A stretch of 64,000 nucleotides of DNA, from NCBI GenBank assembly GCA_039822045.1, contig JBCBMY010000008.1, forward strand, positions 186,001-250,000, written 5' to 3'. This document shows, piece by piece, positions 45,457-54,044 of the stretch (its first letter is position 1; the number at the start of each line of letters is the position of its first letter). The DNA comes from HLUCCA09 sp039822045 (GTDB taxonomy: Bacteria; Pseudomonadota; Alphaproteobacteria; Rhodobacterales; Rhodobacteraceae). The notes beneath the pieces are model-generated. The model did no database searches and had not been told where the DNA came from. It saw only the letters and a list, made by a program, of their open reading frames with translations. Made by a program: the position numbers and the translations under genes.

Positions 45457-45827
45457 GCGGCGTCGTATTCGGCGCGGGCGCGCGCCACGGCGTCGCGATG
45501 CGACAGCGCCCAGTCGGCCAATGGCGCCAGATGTTCGACCAGCGACTGGCCGAGCGGCGTCAGACTGTAGTCCACTCGCGGGGGCACCGTCGGCGTGACC
45601 GTCCGTGTGACATAGCCGTCGCGTTCCAGCTTCCGCAGGGTCTGCGTCAGCATCTTCTGCGAGATATCGGGGATCGCCCGCCGGAGTGCCGAAAATCGCT
45701 GGCTGCCCAGTTTCAGGCCCGTGAGGATCAGGATCGTCCACTTGTCGCCGATCCCGTCGAGCACATGGCGGATCGGGCAAATCTCGGGGTCATAGTGGAG
45801 CCCGCTCTCGGTGATGATCGGGGCCAT
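45453..45827 (-). CDS. HxlR-family transcriptional regulator (paired with MBL hydrolase)
   Basis: A 124-residue winged-helix protein: CPIRHVLDGIGDKWTILILTGL, RFSALRRAIPDISQKMLTQTL and YSLTPLGQSLVEHL, the HxlR signature. The start at 45827 was chosen because GGGAGG lies just upstream; a longer reading to 45887 runs into the promoter. The stop shares CTAG with the stop of creatinase. It is divergent from the MBL-fold gene, with an operator-like site at 45862-45873. Confidence 0.88.
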   Translation of the reverse strand: MAPIITESGLHYDPEICPIRHVLDGIGDKWTILILTGLKLGSQRFSALRRAIPDISQKMLTQTLRKLERDGYVTRTVTPTVPPRVDYSLTPLGQSLVEHLAPLADWALSHRDAVARARAEYDAA

Positions 45828-45861
45828 AGCGCCTCCCATTTCGCCAGGGTTGGTTACCTCA

Positions 45862-45873
45862 AAGTGCCTACTT
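45862..45873. promoter_or_regulatory. HxlR operator-like site between hxlR and the MBL gene
   Basis: AAGT-GCCT-ACTT is a perfect 4-bp inverted repeat inside GGTTACCTCAAAGTGCC, in the 115-bp divergent gap. HxlR regulators usually bind AAGTA/TACTT-like arms in such gaps. The two other HxlR pairs in this window have comparable sites. Confidence 0.45.
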
Positions 45874-45942
45874 CCGGGAATCGCCATGCGCGATTACGCC
45901 TTGGTTGCTGACAGTAACCCACTCCCCAACGGAGACCAAGCC

Positions 45943-46824
45943 ATGTTAATCCTCGATCGGCGTCATCTTCTGTCGCTCGCCGGCGCGGCCGCCGGCGCGT
46001 CGCTCCTGCCCAAGCCCGCCCGTGCCGCAATCGGCGAGGCGCAGGTCCACACGGCCTCTGATGCCGGTGCCCTTGTCGACAGCGTCGTGATCCTCGGCGA
46101 CGAGTCGGCCGTGCTGGTCGACGCCCAGTTCATCGCGCCCGAGGCGGCCGCCTTGGCCGACCTGATCGCGGCGTCCGGCCGCCGGCTCGACACCGTCATC
46201 ATCTCGCACTACCACCCCGATCACATCCTCGGGCTCGACGTCATCCTGCAGCGCTTCCCCGAGGCGCGGGCCGTGACTCACCCCAAGATCCGCCCGCTGA
46301 TCGAACAAAGCGTGGCCGGCATGCTCGCGCAGTTCAGCGCCGGTGCGCCCGAGGGCGTCTTCGCCGCCCGGGCCCATATCCCCGATGCGCTCGAGGCTGA
46401 TCACGTGCTGCTCGAGGGCGAGCGGATCGAGGTGATCGAGCCCATCCATGGCGACACCGACCTCATCTCGCCAGTCCTGATCCCCTCGCTCGACACGCTC
46501 ATCGCCTCGGACCTGCTCTACCAGGACGTCCATGTCTGGGTGGCCGACAACACCACGCCCGACCGCGTTCAGGCCTGGCGTGACAGCCTCGACCAGCTCG
46601 AGGGCATGGGCGCCGGCACGGTCATCCCCGGCCACCGCACGGCCGACAGCCCGGATGGCAGTGCGGCCTTCGCCTGGACGCGGGACTATCTCGACCAGTG
46701 GGATGCCGCGCTTGCCGAAGCGGGCAATGCCGATGAGCTGCGCGCCGCCATGATCCGCGGCCGTGAGGATGTGGGCTTTGCCCTCGCTGTCGACCGCGCG
46801 GTTGCCGCGGTCTATCCTGAATAG
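45943..46824 (+). CDS. MBL-fold metallo-hydrolase with a Tat-type signal
   Basis: A 293-residue protein. A twin-arginine signal (DRRHLLSLAGAAAGASLL) precedes the metallo-beta-lactamase fold with metal-site motif HYHPDH (His89, His91, Asp93, His94), then HGDTDLISPV and VIPGHRT. Substrate unknown; similar exported MBL enzymes act on lactones or quaternary compounds. Divergent pairing with an HxlR regulator suggests inducible expression. The start at 45943 gives a correct signal. Confidence 0.84.
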   Translation: MLILDRRHLLSLAGAAAGASLLPKPARAAIGEAQVHTASDAGALVDSVVILGDESAVLVDAQFIAPEAAALADLIAASGRRLDTVIISHYHPDHILGLDVILQRFPEARAVTHPKIRPLIEQSVAGMLAQFSAGAPEGVFAARAHIPDALEADHVLLEGERIEVIEPIHGDTDLISPVLIPSLDTLIASDLLYQDVHVWVADNTTPDRVQAWRDSLDQLEGMGAGTVIPGHRTADSPDGSAAFAWTRDYLDQWDAALAEAGNADELRAAMIRGREDVGFALAVDRAVAAVYPE

Positions 46825-46827
46825 GGC

Positions 46828-47394
46828 TCAGCCCGCCCAATCCCTGCAGGCGTCCTGGGGGATCGCGCTCCAATCCATCCAGCCGCCGGCCTTCAACCGG
46901 CCCCAGCCATCGCTGTGGGCCGTCACATAGACCCAGTCGCCGACGCCGTAAAAGGCGAAGAGCACGTAGTCCCCCGCCTCGATCCGCCCGATGGCGGGGG
47001 CCCCCGCACTATGGCCGGCGCGCAAGGCAATCGGCGCGCCGCCATAGCCCAGACAGCCAGAGGCGAATTCGTCGCGGATCGGCAGGTCGATCAGCCGTCG
47101 CCGGATCGCCAGATCGTCGATGTCGAGCCGGGTCTGCGCCGTATTCACCTTGCAGCCGGCCTCCGCCTCGATGGCGCGGATCTGGTCCACCTGTCGCTTC
47201 GCCGAGGGGCTCAGATCGACCGACTTGCCGATGCAGCCGGCATTGTCGAACACGGCCTGTCCGAGCGCCGAGCCAAAGCAATAGCCCGCGCGGTCGACGA
47301 TGGCGTTCCGTGTGTACCAGAGATCATGACAGCCGTTATCGGCAAGGGCCGGCGCGGCAAGAAGGGCGAGAAATGCCGAGATCAAAATGCGCAT
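46828..47394 (-). CDS. Secreted DUF4453-like protein with SH3-like C terminus
   Basis: A 188-residue protein: signal peptide (MRILISAFLALLAAPALA), then CHDLWYTRNAIVDRAGYCF, a YARHG/DUF4453-type block with several cysteines, and a C-terminal SH3-like stretch (GRIEAGDYVLFAFYGVGDWVYV). Such proteins sit in the periplasm or on the surface; the role is unknown. It is the last gene of a minus-strand run with the serine hydrolase and two binding proteins upstream. Confidence 0.68.
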   Translation of the reverse strand: MRILISAFLALLAAPALADNGCHDLWYTRNAIVDRAGYCFGSALGQAVFDNAGCIGKSVDLSPSAKRQVDQIRAIEAEAGCKVNTAQTRLDIDDLAIRRRLIDLPIRDEFASGCLGYGGAPIALRAGHSAGAPAIGRIEAGDYVLFAFYGVGDWVYVTAHSDGWGRLKAGGWMDWSAIPQDACRDWAG

Positions 47395-47463
47395 GCGGCG
47401 ACCGTGCGGCGCCGTGCCCGAGGCGTCAAGCGCCAACAGGCGCCTGAAAACCGCCCACGCGCC

Positions 47464-48513
47464 TCAGGCCGCCGCCAGGATCTGCCCCAACAGCCCCATC
47501 AGATCGCCGAAATATCCCCGCGAGCGGGCCGGTCGATCGGGGTCCGACGTGATGGCCACCGTCATCTCGGCGCCCGGCGCCACGGCGATGATCTGCCCGC
47601 CATAGCCCCGCGCGATGGCCAGAGGCCCGCCCCCCGCCTCGGCCGGCACCTCGCCCAGAAACCAGCCATAGCCATAGCCGAGGCCCGACCAGGGCGACCG
47701 GGTGCGCGGCACCAAGCTTTCCGAGATCCAGGCCTCCGACAGCACGCGGCTGCCCTCCCAGATGCCGCCTGCCCGCACCATCTCTCCGAACCGCAGCATG
47801 CCGCGCGGCGACAGCGCCATCTGATTGCCGCCGAGATAGCGGCCCTGCGGATCTTGCGTCCATGGCGGGATCTCGATGCCCAAGGGCCGCCCCAGCCGCT
47901 CGCGCGCCTGCGCCAACAGGCTCGCACCCGTCACCTCTGCCAGCACCGCGCCCAGTACATGGGAATTGCCGGTTGAATAGAGCATCCGCCCCCCGGCCGG
48001 CGCCACGAACGGCCGCGACAGCGCATCGGCCACCCAGTTCGGCGACGATACCCAGGCCCCGTAATTCCCACCCGACGTCCGCTCCAGGCCCGACCGCATC
48101 GAGACCAGCTGCGCCAGGGTGATCTCGGCGACACCCGGCTCGGCGTCGCGCGGCACAAGCCGCGGGGCCACCTCGCCCAGCGTGGCATCGGCCGACGGCA
48201 CTTCGCCCCGGTCCAGCGCCGCGCCCATCAGCGCCGCGACAATCGTCTTCGACACCGACTTGACGTTCACGGGCCGCCCGGCCGACGGACCACGCAGCAC
48301 CTCTTCCACCACCGTTTTGCCCCGGTGGGCCACGATCAGGCAATGAAGCTGGTCAAAGCTGCGGGCGGTCTCGAGCGCCTGGCCGAACCGCTCCTCGGCC
48401 GCCATCGCACGCGAGGCCAAAAGACCGGGCGCACACAGGGCCGGGGCCGCAAGGGCCGTGGCGGAGGCGAGAAGCGAGCGGCGGGAGAGGCGGGCACTAT
48501 CCATGCCCGCCAC
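47464..48513 (-). CDS. Serine hydrolase, beta-lactamase/class C-like
   Basis: A 349-residue protein with a twin-arginine signal (LSRRSLLASATALAAPALC). The S-x-x-K motif is Ser86-Val-Ser-Lys89 and the second motif YSTGN (Tyr179-Asn183) follows; GYGGQ takes the place of the KTG-like box. This is the EstB/class C-like serine hydrolase group: esterases, D-peptidases or lactamases. A 7-bp hairpin (48529-48535/48545-48551) separates it from the binding-protein gene upstream, which may lower its expression. Confidence 0.83.
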   Translation of the reverse strand: MAGMDSARLSRRSLLASATALAAPALCAPGLLASRAMAAEERFGQALETARSFDQLHCLIVAHRGKTVVEEVLRGPSAGRPVNVKSVSKTIVAALMGAALDRGEVPSADATLGEVAPRLVPRDAEPGVAEITLAQLVSMRSGLERTSGGNYGAWVSSPNWVADALSRPFVAPAGGRMLYSTGNSHVLGAVLAEVTGASLLAQARERLGRPLGIEIPPWTQDPQGRYLGGNQMALSPRGMLRFGEMVRAGGIWEGSRVLSEAWISESLVPRTRSPWSGLGYGYGWFLGEVPAEAGGGPLAIARGYGGQIIAVAPGAEMTVAITSDPDRPARSRGYFGDLMGLLGQILAAA

Positions 48514-48563
48514 ATGCGCAACGCGCGCCGCAGGCGCCAGTCAAGCCTGCGTGAGGGCGGGGC

Positions 48564-50033
48564 CTACTCGACCCAGCGCACCCCCGTCAGGTCGTTGGCC
48601 TGGGTCGGCGCGTCCACCCAAAGGCCCTCGATCTTGGCATTGGCCACCGTGGTGCGGACGTTCTGGAACAGGTACCCGTTCACATAATCCTCGGCGATGA
48701 TCTGCTGCGCACTCTTCAGAAGGGCCGACCGCGCCTCGGCGTCCGTCGTCGCCTCCAACTCCTCGATCAACGCCTGAAAGTCCGGGTTGTCGTACTGGAA
48801 GTAATAGTCGGGCCGGGCATAGATCCCGATATCGGCCGGCTCGGAATGCATCACGATCGTCAGATCGAAATCCTTGCCGCGAAACACCTGATCGAGCCAC
48901 TGTGCCCATTCCAGATTGGTGATCTCCGTCTCGATCCCCACCTCTCGCAACTGCGCCGCAATGATCTCACCGCCCCGCCGGGCATAGGGCGGCGGCGGCA
49001 GCATCAGGCGCAGGGTCATGCTTTCCGCGCCCGCCTCGGCCAGAAGGCTGCGCGCCAGATCCGGATCGTAGCCGCTCATCTCAGTCAGATCGACATAGTC
49101 GGGGTTGTGCGGCGGGAAATGTGAGCCAATCGGCTCGCCATAGCCCGACATCGCCCCATCGATGATGTCGCGCCGGTTGATCGCATGGGCGATGGCCTTG
49201 CGCACCCGCACGTCCGACAGCATGCCCTCGGCATTGTTGGTCGACAGGATCACCTCGCCCTCGGTCGAGCCCACGATCACCTGAAACCGCGGGTCGGCCT
49301 CGAACTGCGGCAACGTCTCCTGGGCCGAGAAATAGGGGAACGCGTCCACATCGCCTGCCATCAACGCGGCAAAGCCGGCATTCGGGTCCGAGATGAACTT
49401 GAAGGTCGCGCTCTCCAGCGCCACCGGCTCGCCCCAATAGTCGGGGTTGCGGACCAGCTCCACCCGATCCCCCTGCACCCAGTTCGAGAACCTGAAGGGC
49501 CCGGTGCCCACCGGCTCCGTCGCAAGCGACTCGACGCTTTCCGGCGACACGATCACCGCATCGCCCCAGGCCATCTTGAACGGGAACGCCCCGTCGGGCC
49601 CGCTCAGCGTCACCTCCACGGTCGACGGATCCACCGCTGCGACGCTCTCGATCCCGGCAAAGAGCGCCTTCTGCGCGTTCGTCGACTCCTCCGTCCGCGC
49701 GCGGTCGAGCGAGAACACCACGTCCTCGGCGTCAAAGGCGCTGCCGTCATGGAACGTCACGCCCTCGCGCAGGGTGAAGGTGTATACCGTGCCATCCTCG
49801 CTCACGTCCCAGCTTTCGGCGAGGCCCGGCACGATCGACCCGTCGGGGGCAAAGCGCGTCAGCCCCTCGAACAGGTTGGCATAGGTCACTTCGTCAATCG
49901 CCGCCGCAGCGCCCCCCGTGGGGTCGAGGTTGGGCGGCTCAAGGATCATCCCGACGGTGATATCGGTCTGCTGCGCCACCGCTGCGCCCGAAATAAGGGC
50001 AAAAGCGGCAGCAAGGGTCAGCCGGGTGGGCAT
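48564..50033 (-). CDS. ABC transporter substrate-binding protein (peptide/nickel type), first
   Basis: A 489-residue SBP family 5 protein. Signal peptide MPTRLTLAAAFALISGAAVA, then ITVGMILEPPNLDPTGG, FEGLTRFAPDG and TYTFTLREGVTFHDGSAFDAEDV, the standard SBP_bac_5 landmarks. It binds a small peptide or amine in the periplasm. No permease is next to it; the nearest permease set is the dppBC-type pair at 42.2-44 kb on the same strand. The gene runs behind a second binding protein and a strong hairpin. Confidence 0.88.
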   Translation of the reverse strand: MPTRLTLAAAFALISGAAVAQQTDITVGMILEPPNLDPTGGAAAAIDEVTYANLFEGLTRFAPDGSIVPGLAESWDVSEDGTVYTFTLREGVTFHDGSAFDAEDVVFSLDRARTEESTNAQKALFAGIESVAAVDPSTVEVTLSGPDGAFPFKMAWGDAVIVSPESVESLATEPVGTGPFRFSNWVQGDRVELVRNPDYWGEPVALESATFKFISDPNAGFAALMAGDVDAFPYFSAQETLPQFEADPRFQVIVGSTEGEVILSTNNAEGMLSDVRVRKAIAHAINRRDIIDGAMSGYGEPIGSHFPPHNPDYVDLTEMSGYDPDLARSLLAEAGAESMTLRLMLPPPPYARRGGEIIAAQLREVGIETEITNLEWAQWLDQVFRGKDFDLTIVMHSEPADIGIYARPDYYFQYDNPDFQALIEELEATTDAEARSALLKSAQQIIAEDYVNGYLFQNVRTTVANAKIEGLWVDAPTQANDLTGVRWVE

Positions 50034-50161
50034 GAGTGGTCTCCCTGCGTTTATTTTGGGCAGAGCCTACACGGGCCCGGCTGAAAACGAAGGGAAATCT
50101 TGGCGCAGGAGACGATCCCGACGACGCATGCGCCGCCGGGGCTCCGGTCTCCGGTTCCGGT

Positions 50162-50201
50162 GAGGCAGCCCGCGAACAATGCCGCATCCTCGGGCTGCCT
50201 C
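50162..50201 (-). other. Strong hairpin between two binding-protein genes
   Basis: GAGGCAGCCCG (50162-50172) and CGGGCTGCCTC (50191-50201) pair perfectly over 11 bp with an 18-nt loop, 8 nt after the stop of the 549-residue binding-protein gene on the minus strand. There is no T-run. Such structures protect the upstream mRNA of ABC operons, raising the yield of the first binding protein. Confidence 0.6.
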
Positions 50202-50209
50202 GGGTTCGT

Positions 50210-51859
50210 CTACGCCGCCAGGCCGAGTTTATAGACGTGGATCTCGAAGGTCGGATGCTGCTCCGCGCCCACAAGGCCCGGCCGGTTGTGCCGGTAGGTC
50301 GAGCGCCAGTAGGGTTGGATCACCACGCCCTCGGCCTGCATGATCTCCTGCAGCCTGGCCGACACCTCCCGTCGTTTGTCCGCATCGGCGATCGACAGGG
50401 CCTCCTGCAGGGACGTGTCGAATTCGGCATTGGCGAACGCCGTCTCGTTCCACGCCACGCCCGAGCGATAGGCCAGCGCCAGCACCTGCACGCCCAGAGG
50501 GCGCTGCGCCCAGTCTGTCGCCGAGAACGGGTATTTCAGCCAGTCGTTCCAAAACGTGTTGCCGGGCAGAATCGTTCGCCGCACCTGGATCCCAGCATCG
50601 CGGAGCTGCGCGGCCACCGCGTCACAGGTGTCGCGCCGCCAATTGTCGTCGATCGAGATCAGCTCGTGCTCATAGTCCGCCATCCCGGCCTCTGCCATCA
50701 GCGCGGCCGCGGCGTCGGGGTCGGTCTCGGGCGGGGGCAGCTCGGCATATTCGGGGTGGATCGGGCAGACATGGTGGTTCTCGGCCACCTCGCCCCGGTC
50801 GGCATAGCCCAACTCCAGGCACACCGCGTTCGACACTGCAAGCGCCAGCGCCCGGCGCACCCGCACATCGGCATAGGGCGTCTGGCCATCCACCTCGGCC
50901 GTCTGGTTCGTCCGGATCACCAGGGTGTTTGCCGTTACGGTCTCGGTGCGGTCCCACCCGATCGTGTCCATCAGATCCACGAACTCGCCGAGCGATTCGT
51001 AGAGCATGTCGACCTCGCCCGACTCCGCCGCCGCGAAATGCCCCGCCTGGTCGGTGCCGTAGTCGATATATTCGATCCGGTCGGCAAAGGGCCCGCCAAA
51101 CACCTCCGCGCCCCACCAAGTGTGCCCCTCGTTCAGCACCATGGCCGACTTGATCCCGACCGTCAGCTCTTCGGGGATGTAGGGGCCGGTGCCCTTGGGG
51201 TTGGCCATCGGATCGCCGCCGTCGTACTCCTGCGGCACGATCGCTGCGGGATAGTCCGAGAAGCCGGCGATCAGCGTGATGTCGGGCGCGTTCAGCGTCA
51301 GCGTCACCGTCAGATCGTCGGTCACCGTAATGGCGCCCTCGCGGGCCTGCCCGGTCTCGGCATCCGCGAGCGAGGCCATGCGCGAGGCCATCGAGTTCCC
51401 CTCGACCCCCTGCTCGCACCACCGCGTGATGTTGTGGGCCACGTCCGCCGCCGTGAAGGCCGTCCCGTCGTTCCACGTCACGCCGGGGCGCACCCGCAGC
51501 GTGTATTGCGTGGCGTCGTCGCTCACCTCCCAGCTCTCCAGCAGCATCGGCGTGATCGTCCCGTCGCGCTGATACTCGACCAGGTATTCGAGCCAGCCGC
51601 GCGAGAAGTTCGACATCTGCGGCCAGTCATAGGTGCGCGGGTCCTTCAGCGGCCGCACGTCCGACTGGATGCGGATTGTCCCGCCGACCTGGGCATGTCC
51701 CTCCGCCCGGACGGGCTGCGCCACGCCGATCAGACCGTAGGCGGCCGCAGAGGCGACCCCGAGCGAGGTCGCGCGGGCCAGGAACTCGCGGCGCGACAGC
51801 TCGCCCCGCCTGAACTCGTCGGCATAAAGGCAGGCGGCGGGATGAATGGTATTGGACAC
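50210..51859 (-). CDS. ABC transporter substrate-binding protein (peptide type), second
   Basis: A 549-residue SBP family 5 protein. A GTG start (51859) with CGGAG 8 nt upstream gives MSNTIHP and then a twin-arginine signal, ELSRREFLARATSLGVASAA. The mature part shows RTYDWPQMSNFSRGWLEYLV and PGVTWNDGTAFTAADVAHNI. Export through Tat suggests folding before export. It heads the run with the second binding protein and serine hydrolase. An operator-like palindrome lies 91 nt upstream. Confidence 0.87.
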   Translation of the reverse strand: MSNTIHPAACLYADEFRRGELSRREFLARATSLGVASAAAYGLIGVAQPVRAEGHAQVGGTIRIQSDVRPLKDPRTYDWPQMSNFSRGWLEYLVEYQRDGTITPMLLESWEVSDDATQYTLRVRPGVTWNDGTAFTAADVAHNITRWCEQGVEGNSMASRMASLADAETGQAREGAITVTDDLTVTLTLNAPDITLIAGFSDYPAAIVPQEYDGGDPMANPKGTGPYIPEELTVGIKSAMVLNEGHTWWGAEVFGGPFADRIEYIDYGTDQAGHFAAAESGEVDMLYESLGEFVDLMDTIGWDRTETVTANTLVIRTNQTAEVDGQTPYADVRVRRALALAVSNAVCLELGYADRGEVAENHHVCPIHPEYAELPPPETDPDAAAALMAEAGMADYEHELISIDDNWRRDTCDAVAAQLRDAGIQVRRTILPGNTFWNDWLKYPFSATDWAQRPLGVQVLALAYRSGVAWNETAFANAEFDTSLQEALSIADADKRREVSARLQEIMQAEGVVIQPYWRSTYRHNRPGLVGAEQHPTFEIHVYKLGLAA

Positions 51860-51949
51860 GATGAAGCTCCGTTCGGTCGGGTAAGGGGGGAACGCTGGGT
51901 GCCGCGCGCCTCTCCCTGTCATGCAGCAGCGCGCGTTTTGTCACCAATA

Positions 51950-51970
51950 GTCTGGTTGTAGTGACCAGAC
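51950..51970. promoter_or_regulatory. Palindromic operator-like site in the 51.9-52.1 kb divergent gap
   Basis: GTCTGGT-TGTAGTG-ACCAGAC: perfect 7-bp arms and a 7-bp spacer, a dyad of TGGT/ACCA type as bound by GntR (FadR-type) or similar dimers. It sits about 90 bp upstream of the second binding-protein gene and 170 bp upstream of the PEP-mutase-family gene. Which gene it serves is open; no regulator gene is adjacent. Confidence 0.45.
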
Positions 51971-52141
51971 GCCACATTCCGAGGACAAAACGCTGCGGAG
52001 CGACAATCCTGCGCAAGTTCCGGCCACAACGTCCCGCGGCCTGGCCCGTCGAGCGAGAGCCCGCGGCGGCCGCGTTGAGGTTTCGCTTGCTCCGCGCCGG
52101 CCCTGTGCAAGTGTTGCGGAAACGACGGAGATCCACGCCTC

Positions 52142-52948
52142 ATGACCCGCACCGACAAAGTCCTTGAATTCCGCGCTTTGCATGTCCCCGGTCAGCCGCT
52201 CGTCATGCCCAATCCGTGGGACGCCGGCTCGGCCAAGCTGATGGCGCATCTTGGTGCCCGCGCGCTCGCGACCACGTCGTCGGGCCACGGTTTCACGCTC
52301 GGGCTGCCGGATGGCGGAAAGGTCACCCGAGATCAGGCGCTCGAACATGCGGCCAGCCTCTGCGCAGCGGTCGATGTCCCGGTCAACGGCGATTTCGAGA
52401 ACGGGTTCGGTGACGACCCAGACACTGTCGCCGAAACCGTGCGGCTTGCGGCCGAGGCCGGGCTCGCCGGCGTCTCCATTGAAGACACCGCGCTCCCCAC
52501 GGCGGAGGCCTACCCGTTCGATCTCGCGCTCGCCCGCATCGTCGCCGCCGTCGACGCCGCGCGCGCCGCTGGCATCGTGCTCACCGGCCGGGCCGACGGC
52601 TGGCTTTCGCGCGCCTATGATCAGGCCGAGGCGGTGCGCCGCTGCCAAGCCTTCGCCGACGCCGGTGCAGACGTGATTTACGCGCCCCTCGTCAATGCCG
52701 ACACGACTCGCGCGCTGGCCGCCATAGGGACGCCGGTCAACCTTCTCGTCGCTGGCGCGATGCGCGAGCTGAGCGTGGCGGAGATGGGGCAGCTCGGCGT
52801 CGCGCGCCTTTCCGTCGGCGGCGGTCTGGCCCGCCTGACCCATCAGGTAACCCTCGATGCCACGCGCGCGATGCTGGACAACGGAGACTTCACGCCCCTC
52901 AAAGGGGCCGCCTCGTCCGCCGAGATCGACGCCATGCTCACACCCTAG
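52142..52948 (+). CDS. Isocitrate lyase/PEP-mutase family protein
   Basis: A 268-residue TIM-barrel protein: PLVMPNPWDAGSAKLMAHLG, NGDFENGFGDDPDTVAETV and AGVSIEDTALPTAEAYPFD, then TGRADGWL. These are the family's metal and substrate loops (the usual KxCG-like loop of isocitrate lyase is absent). Likely activities are C-C or C-P cleavage on oxaloacetate- or methylisocitrate-like acids; substrate uncertain. It is convergent with the 3-hydroxybutyryl-CoA dehydrogenase gene. Confidence 0.85.
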   Translation: MTRTDKVLEFRALHVPGQPLVMPNPWDAGSAKLMAHLGARALATTSSGHGFTLGLPDGGKVTRDQALEHAASLCAAVDVPVNGDFENGFGDDPDTVAETVRLAAEAGLAGVSIEDTALPTAEAYPFDLALARIVAAVDAARAAGIVLTGRADGWLSRAYDQAEAVRRCQAFADAGADVIYAPLVNADTTRALAAIGTPVNLLVAGAMRELSVAEMGQLGVARLSVGGGLARLTHQVTLDATRAMLDNGDFTPLKGAASSAEIDAMLTP

Positions 52949-53013
52949 GCGACCGACCGGGCGCGCGCACCGGGTGGGACAGGTGCGCACACCCGTCCGT
53001 CGCGCAGCGCGCC

Positions 53014-53889
53014 TCACCGCGTCGGAACGGGCACTTCGCCACGATAATCGTAGAAGCCGCGCTGTGTCTTCCGGCCCAGCCACCCGGCCTCGACATATTT
53101 CGTCAGAAGCGGGCAGGGGCGGTATTTCGTGTCGGCCAGCCCATCGTGCAGCACATTCATGATCGCCAGACACGTGTCGAGCCCGATGAAATCGGCAAGC
53201 TCCAGCGGCCCCATCGGGTGGTTCGTGCCGAGCTTCATCGCGCTGTCGATGCTCTCGACCTTCCCCACGCCCTCATAGAGCGTATAGACCGCCTCGTTGA
53301 TCATCGGCATCAGGATCCGGTTGACGATGAAGGCCGGGAAATCCTCGGAGCTCGCCGCCGTCTTGCCAAGCTGCGCCACGAGCCTGTGCATCGTGTCATA
53401 GGTTTGCTGGTCCGTCGCGATCCCCCGGATCAGTTCGACCAGCTTCATCACCGGCACCGGGTTCATGAAATGCAGGCCCATGAACTTTTCGGGCCGGTCG
53501 GTCCGGCTCGCCAGCCGCGTGATCGAAATCGACGAGGTGTTCGAGGTCAGGATCGTGTGGGGCGCCAGGTGGGGCTGCAGATCCTCAAAGATCGCCATCT
53601 TCACGGTTTCCCGCTCCGTGGCGCTCTCGACCACCAGATCGGTCGGCCCCAGCTCCTTCAGATGCACCGTCGTGCGCACACGGGCGATGGCCGCGTCGCG
53701 ATCTTCGGCCGAGATCCGGTCGCGCGCCACCTGCCGGTCGAGGTTCTTGCGGATATTGGCAAGCCCGCGGTCCAGCGCCTCTTCGCTGATATCGCTCAGA
53801 AGCACGTCATAGCCTGCCAGCGCAAAGACATGGGCAATCCCGTTGCCCATCTGGCCTGCACCCACCACGCCGACAGTCTTGATCTCCAT
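53014..53889 (-). CDS. 3-hydroxybutyryl-CoA dehydrogenase
   Basis: A 291-residue NAD-binding enzyme: VGVVGAGQMGNGIAHVFALAG at the N terminus, TDLVVESATERETVK, SNTSSISITRLAS, GLHFMNPVPVMKLVEL and the C-terminal domain NHPMGPLELADFIGLDTC. It interconverts 3-hydroxybutyryl-CoA and acetoacetyl-CoA in PHB/ethylmalonyl-CoA metabolism or fatty-acid oxidation. In many Rhodobacteraceae it follows etfBA; here etfA is 5.8 kb away on the same strand with unrelated genes between (see findings). Confidence 0.93.
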   Translation of the reverse strand: MEIKTVGVVGAGQMGNGIAHVFALAGYDVLLSDISEEALDRGLANIRKNLDRQVARDRISAEDRDAAIARVRTTVHLKELGPTDLVVESATERETVKMAIFEDLQPHLAPHTILTSNTSSISITRLASRTDRPEKFMGLHFMNPVPVMKLVELIRGIATDQQTYDTMHRLVAQLGKTAASSEDFPAFIVNRILMPMINEAVYTLYEGVGKVESIDSAMKLGTNHPMGPLELADFIGLDTCLAIMNVLHDGLADTKYRPCPLLTKYVEAGWLGRKTQRGFYDYRGEVPVPTR

Positions 53890-54044
53890 GCCCGTCCCTC
53901 GCTTTCACCGGCGGTGCGTCCGCCCCTCGCCGCCCGATCTACCGCAGGTCGGGCACGATTTTAAGTCAATGCCCCGCTTAAGGGATTGGCAAGTCTCGCC
54001 TGCGACACCGATCCCCGGGTGAATGTGGAAGTGCGAGGTGCGGG

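Noticed and set aside
50036..51961. A 641-codon plus-strand frame opposite the second binding-protein gene
   Set aside because: Shadow frame; the minus-strand product has a complete SBP family 5 pattern and Tat signal.
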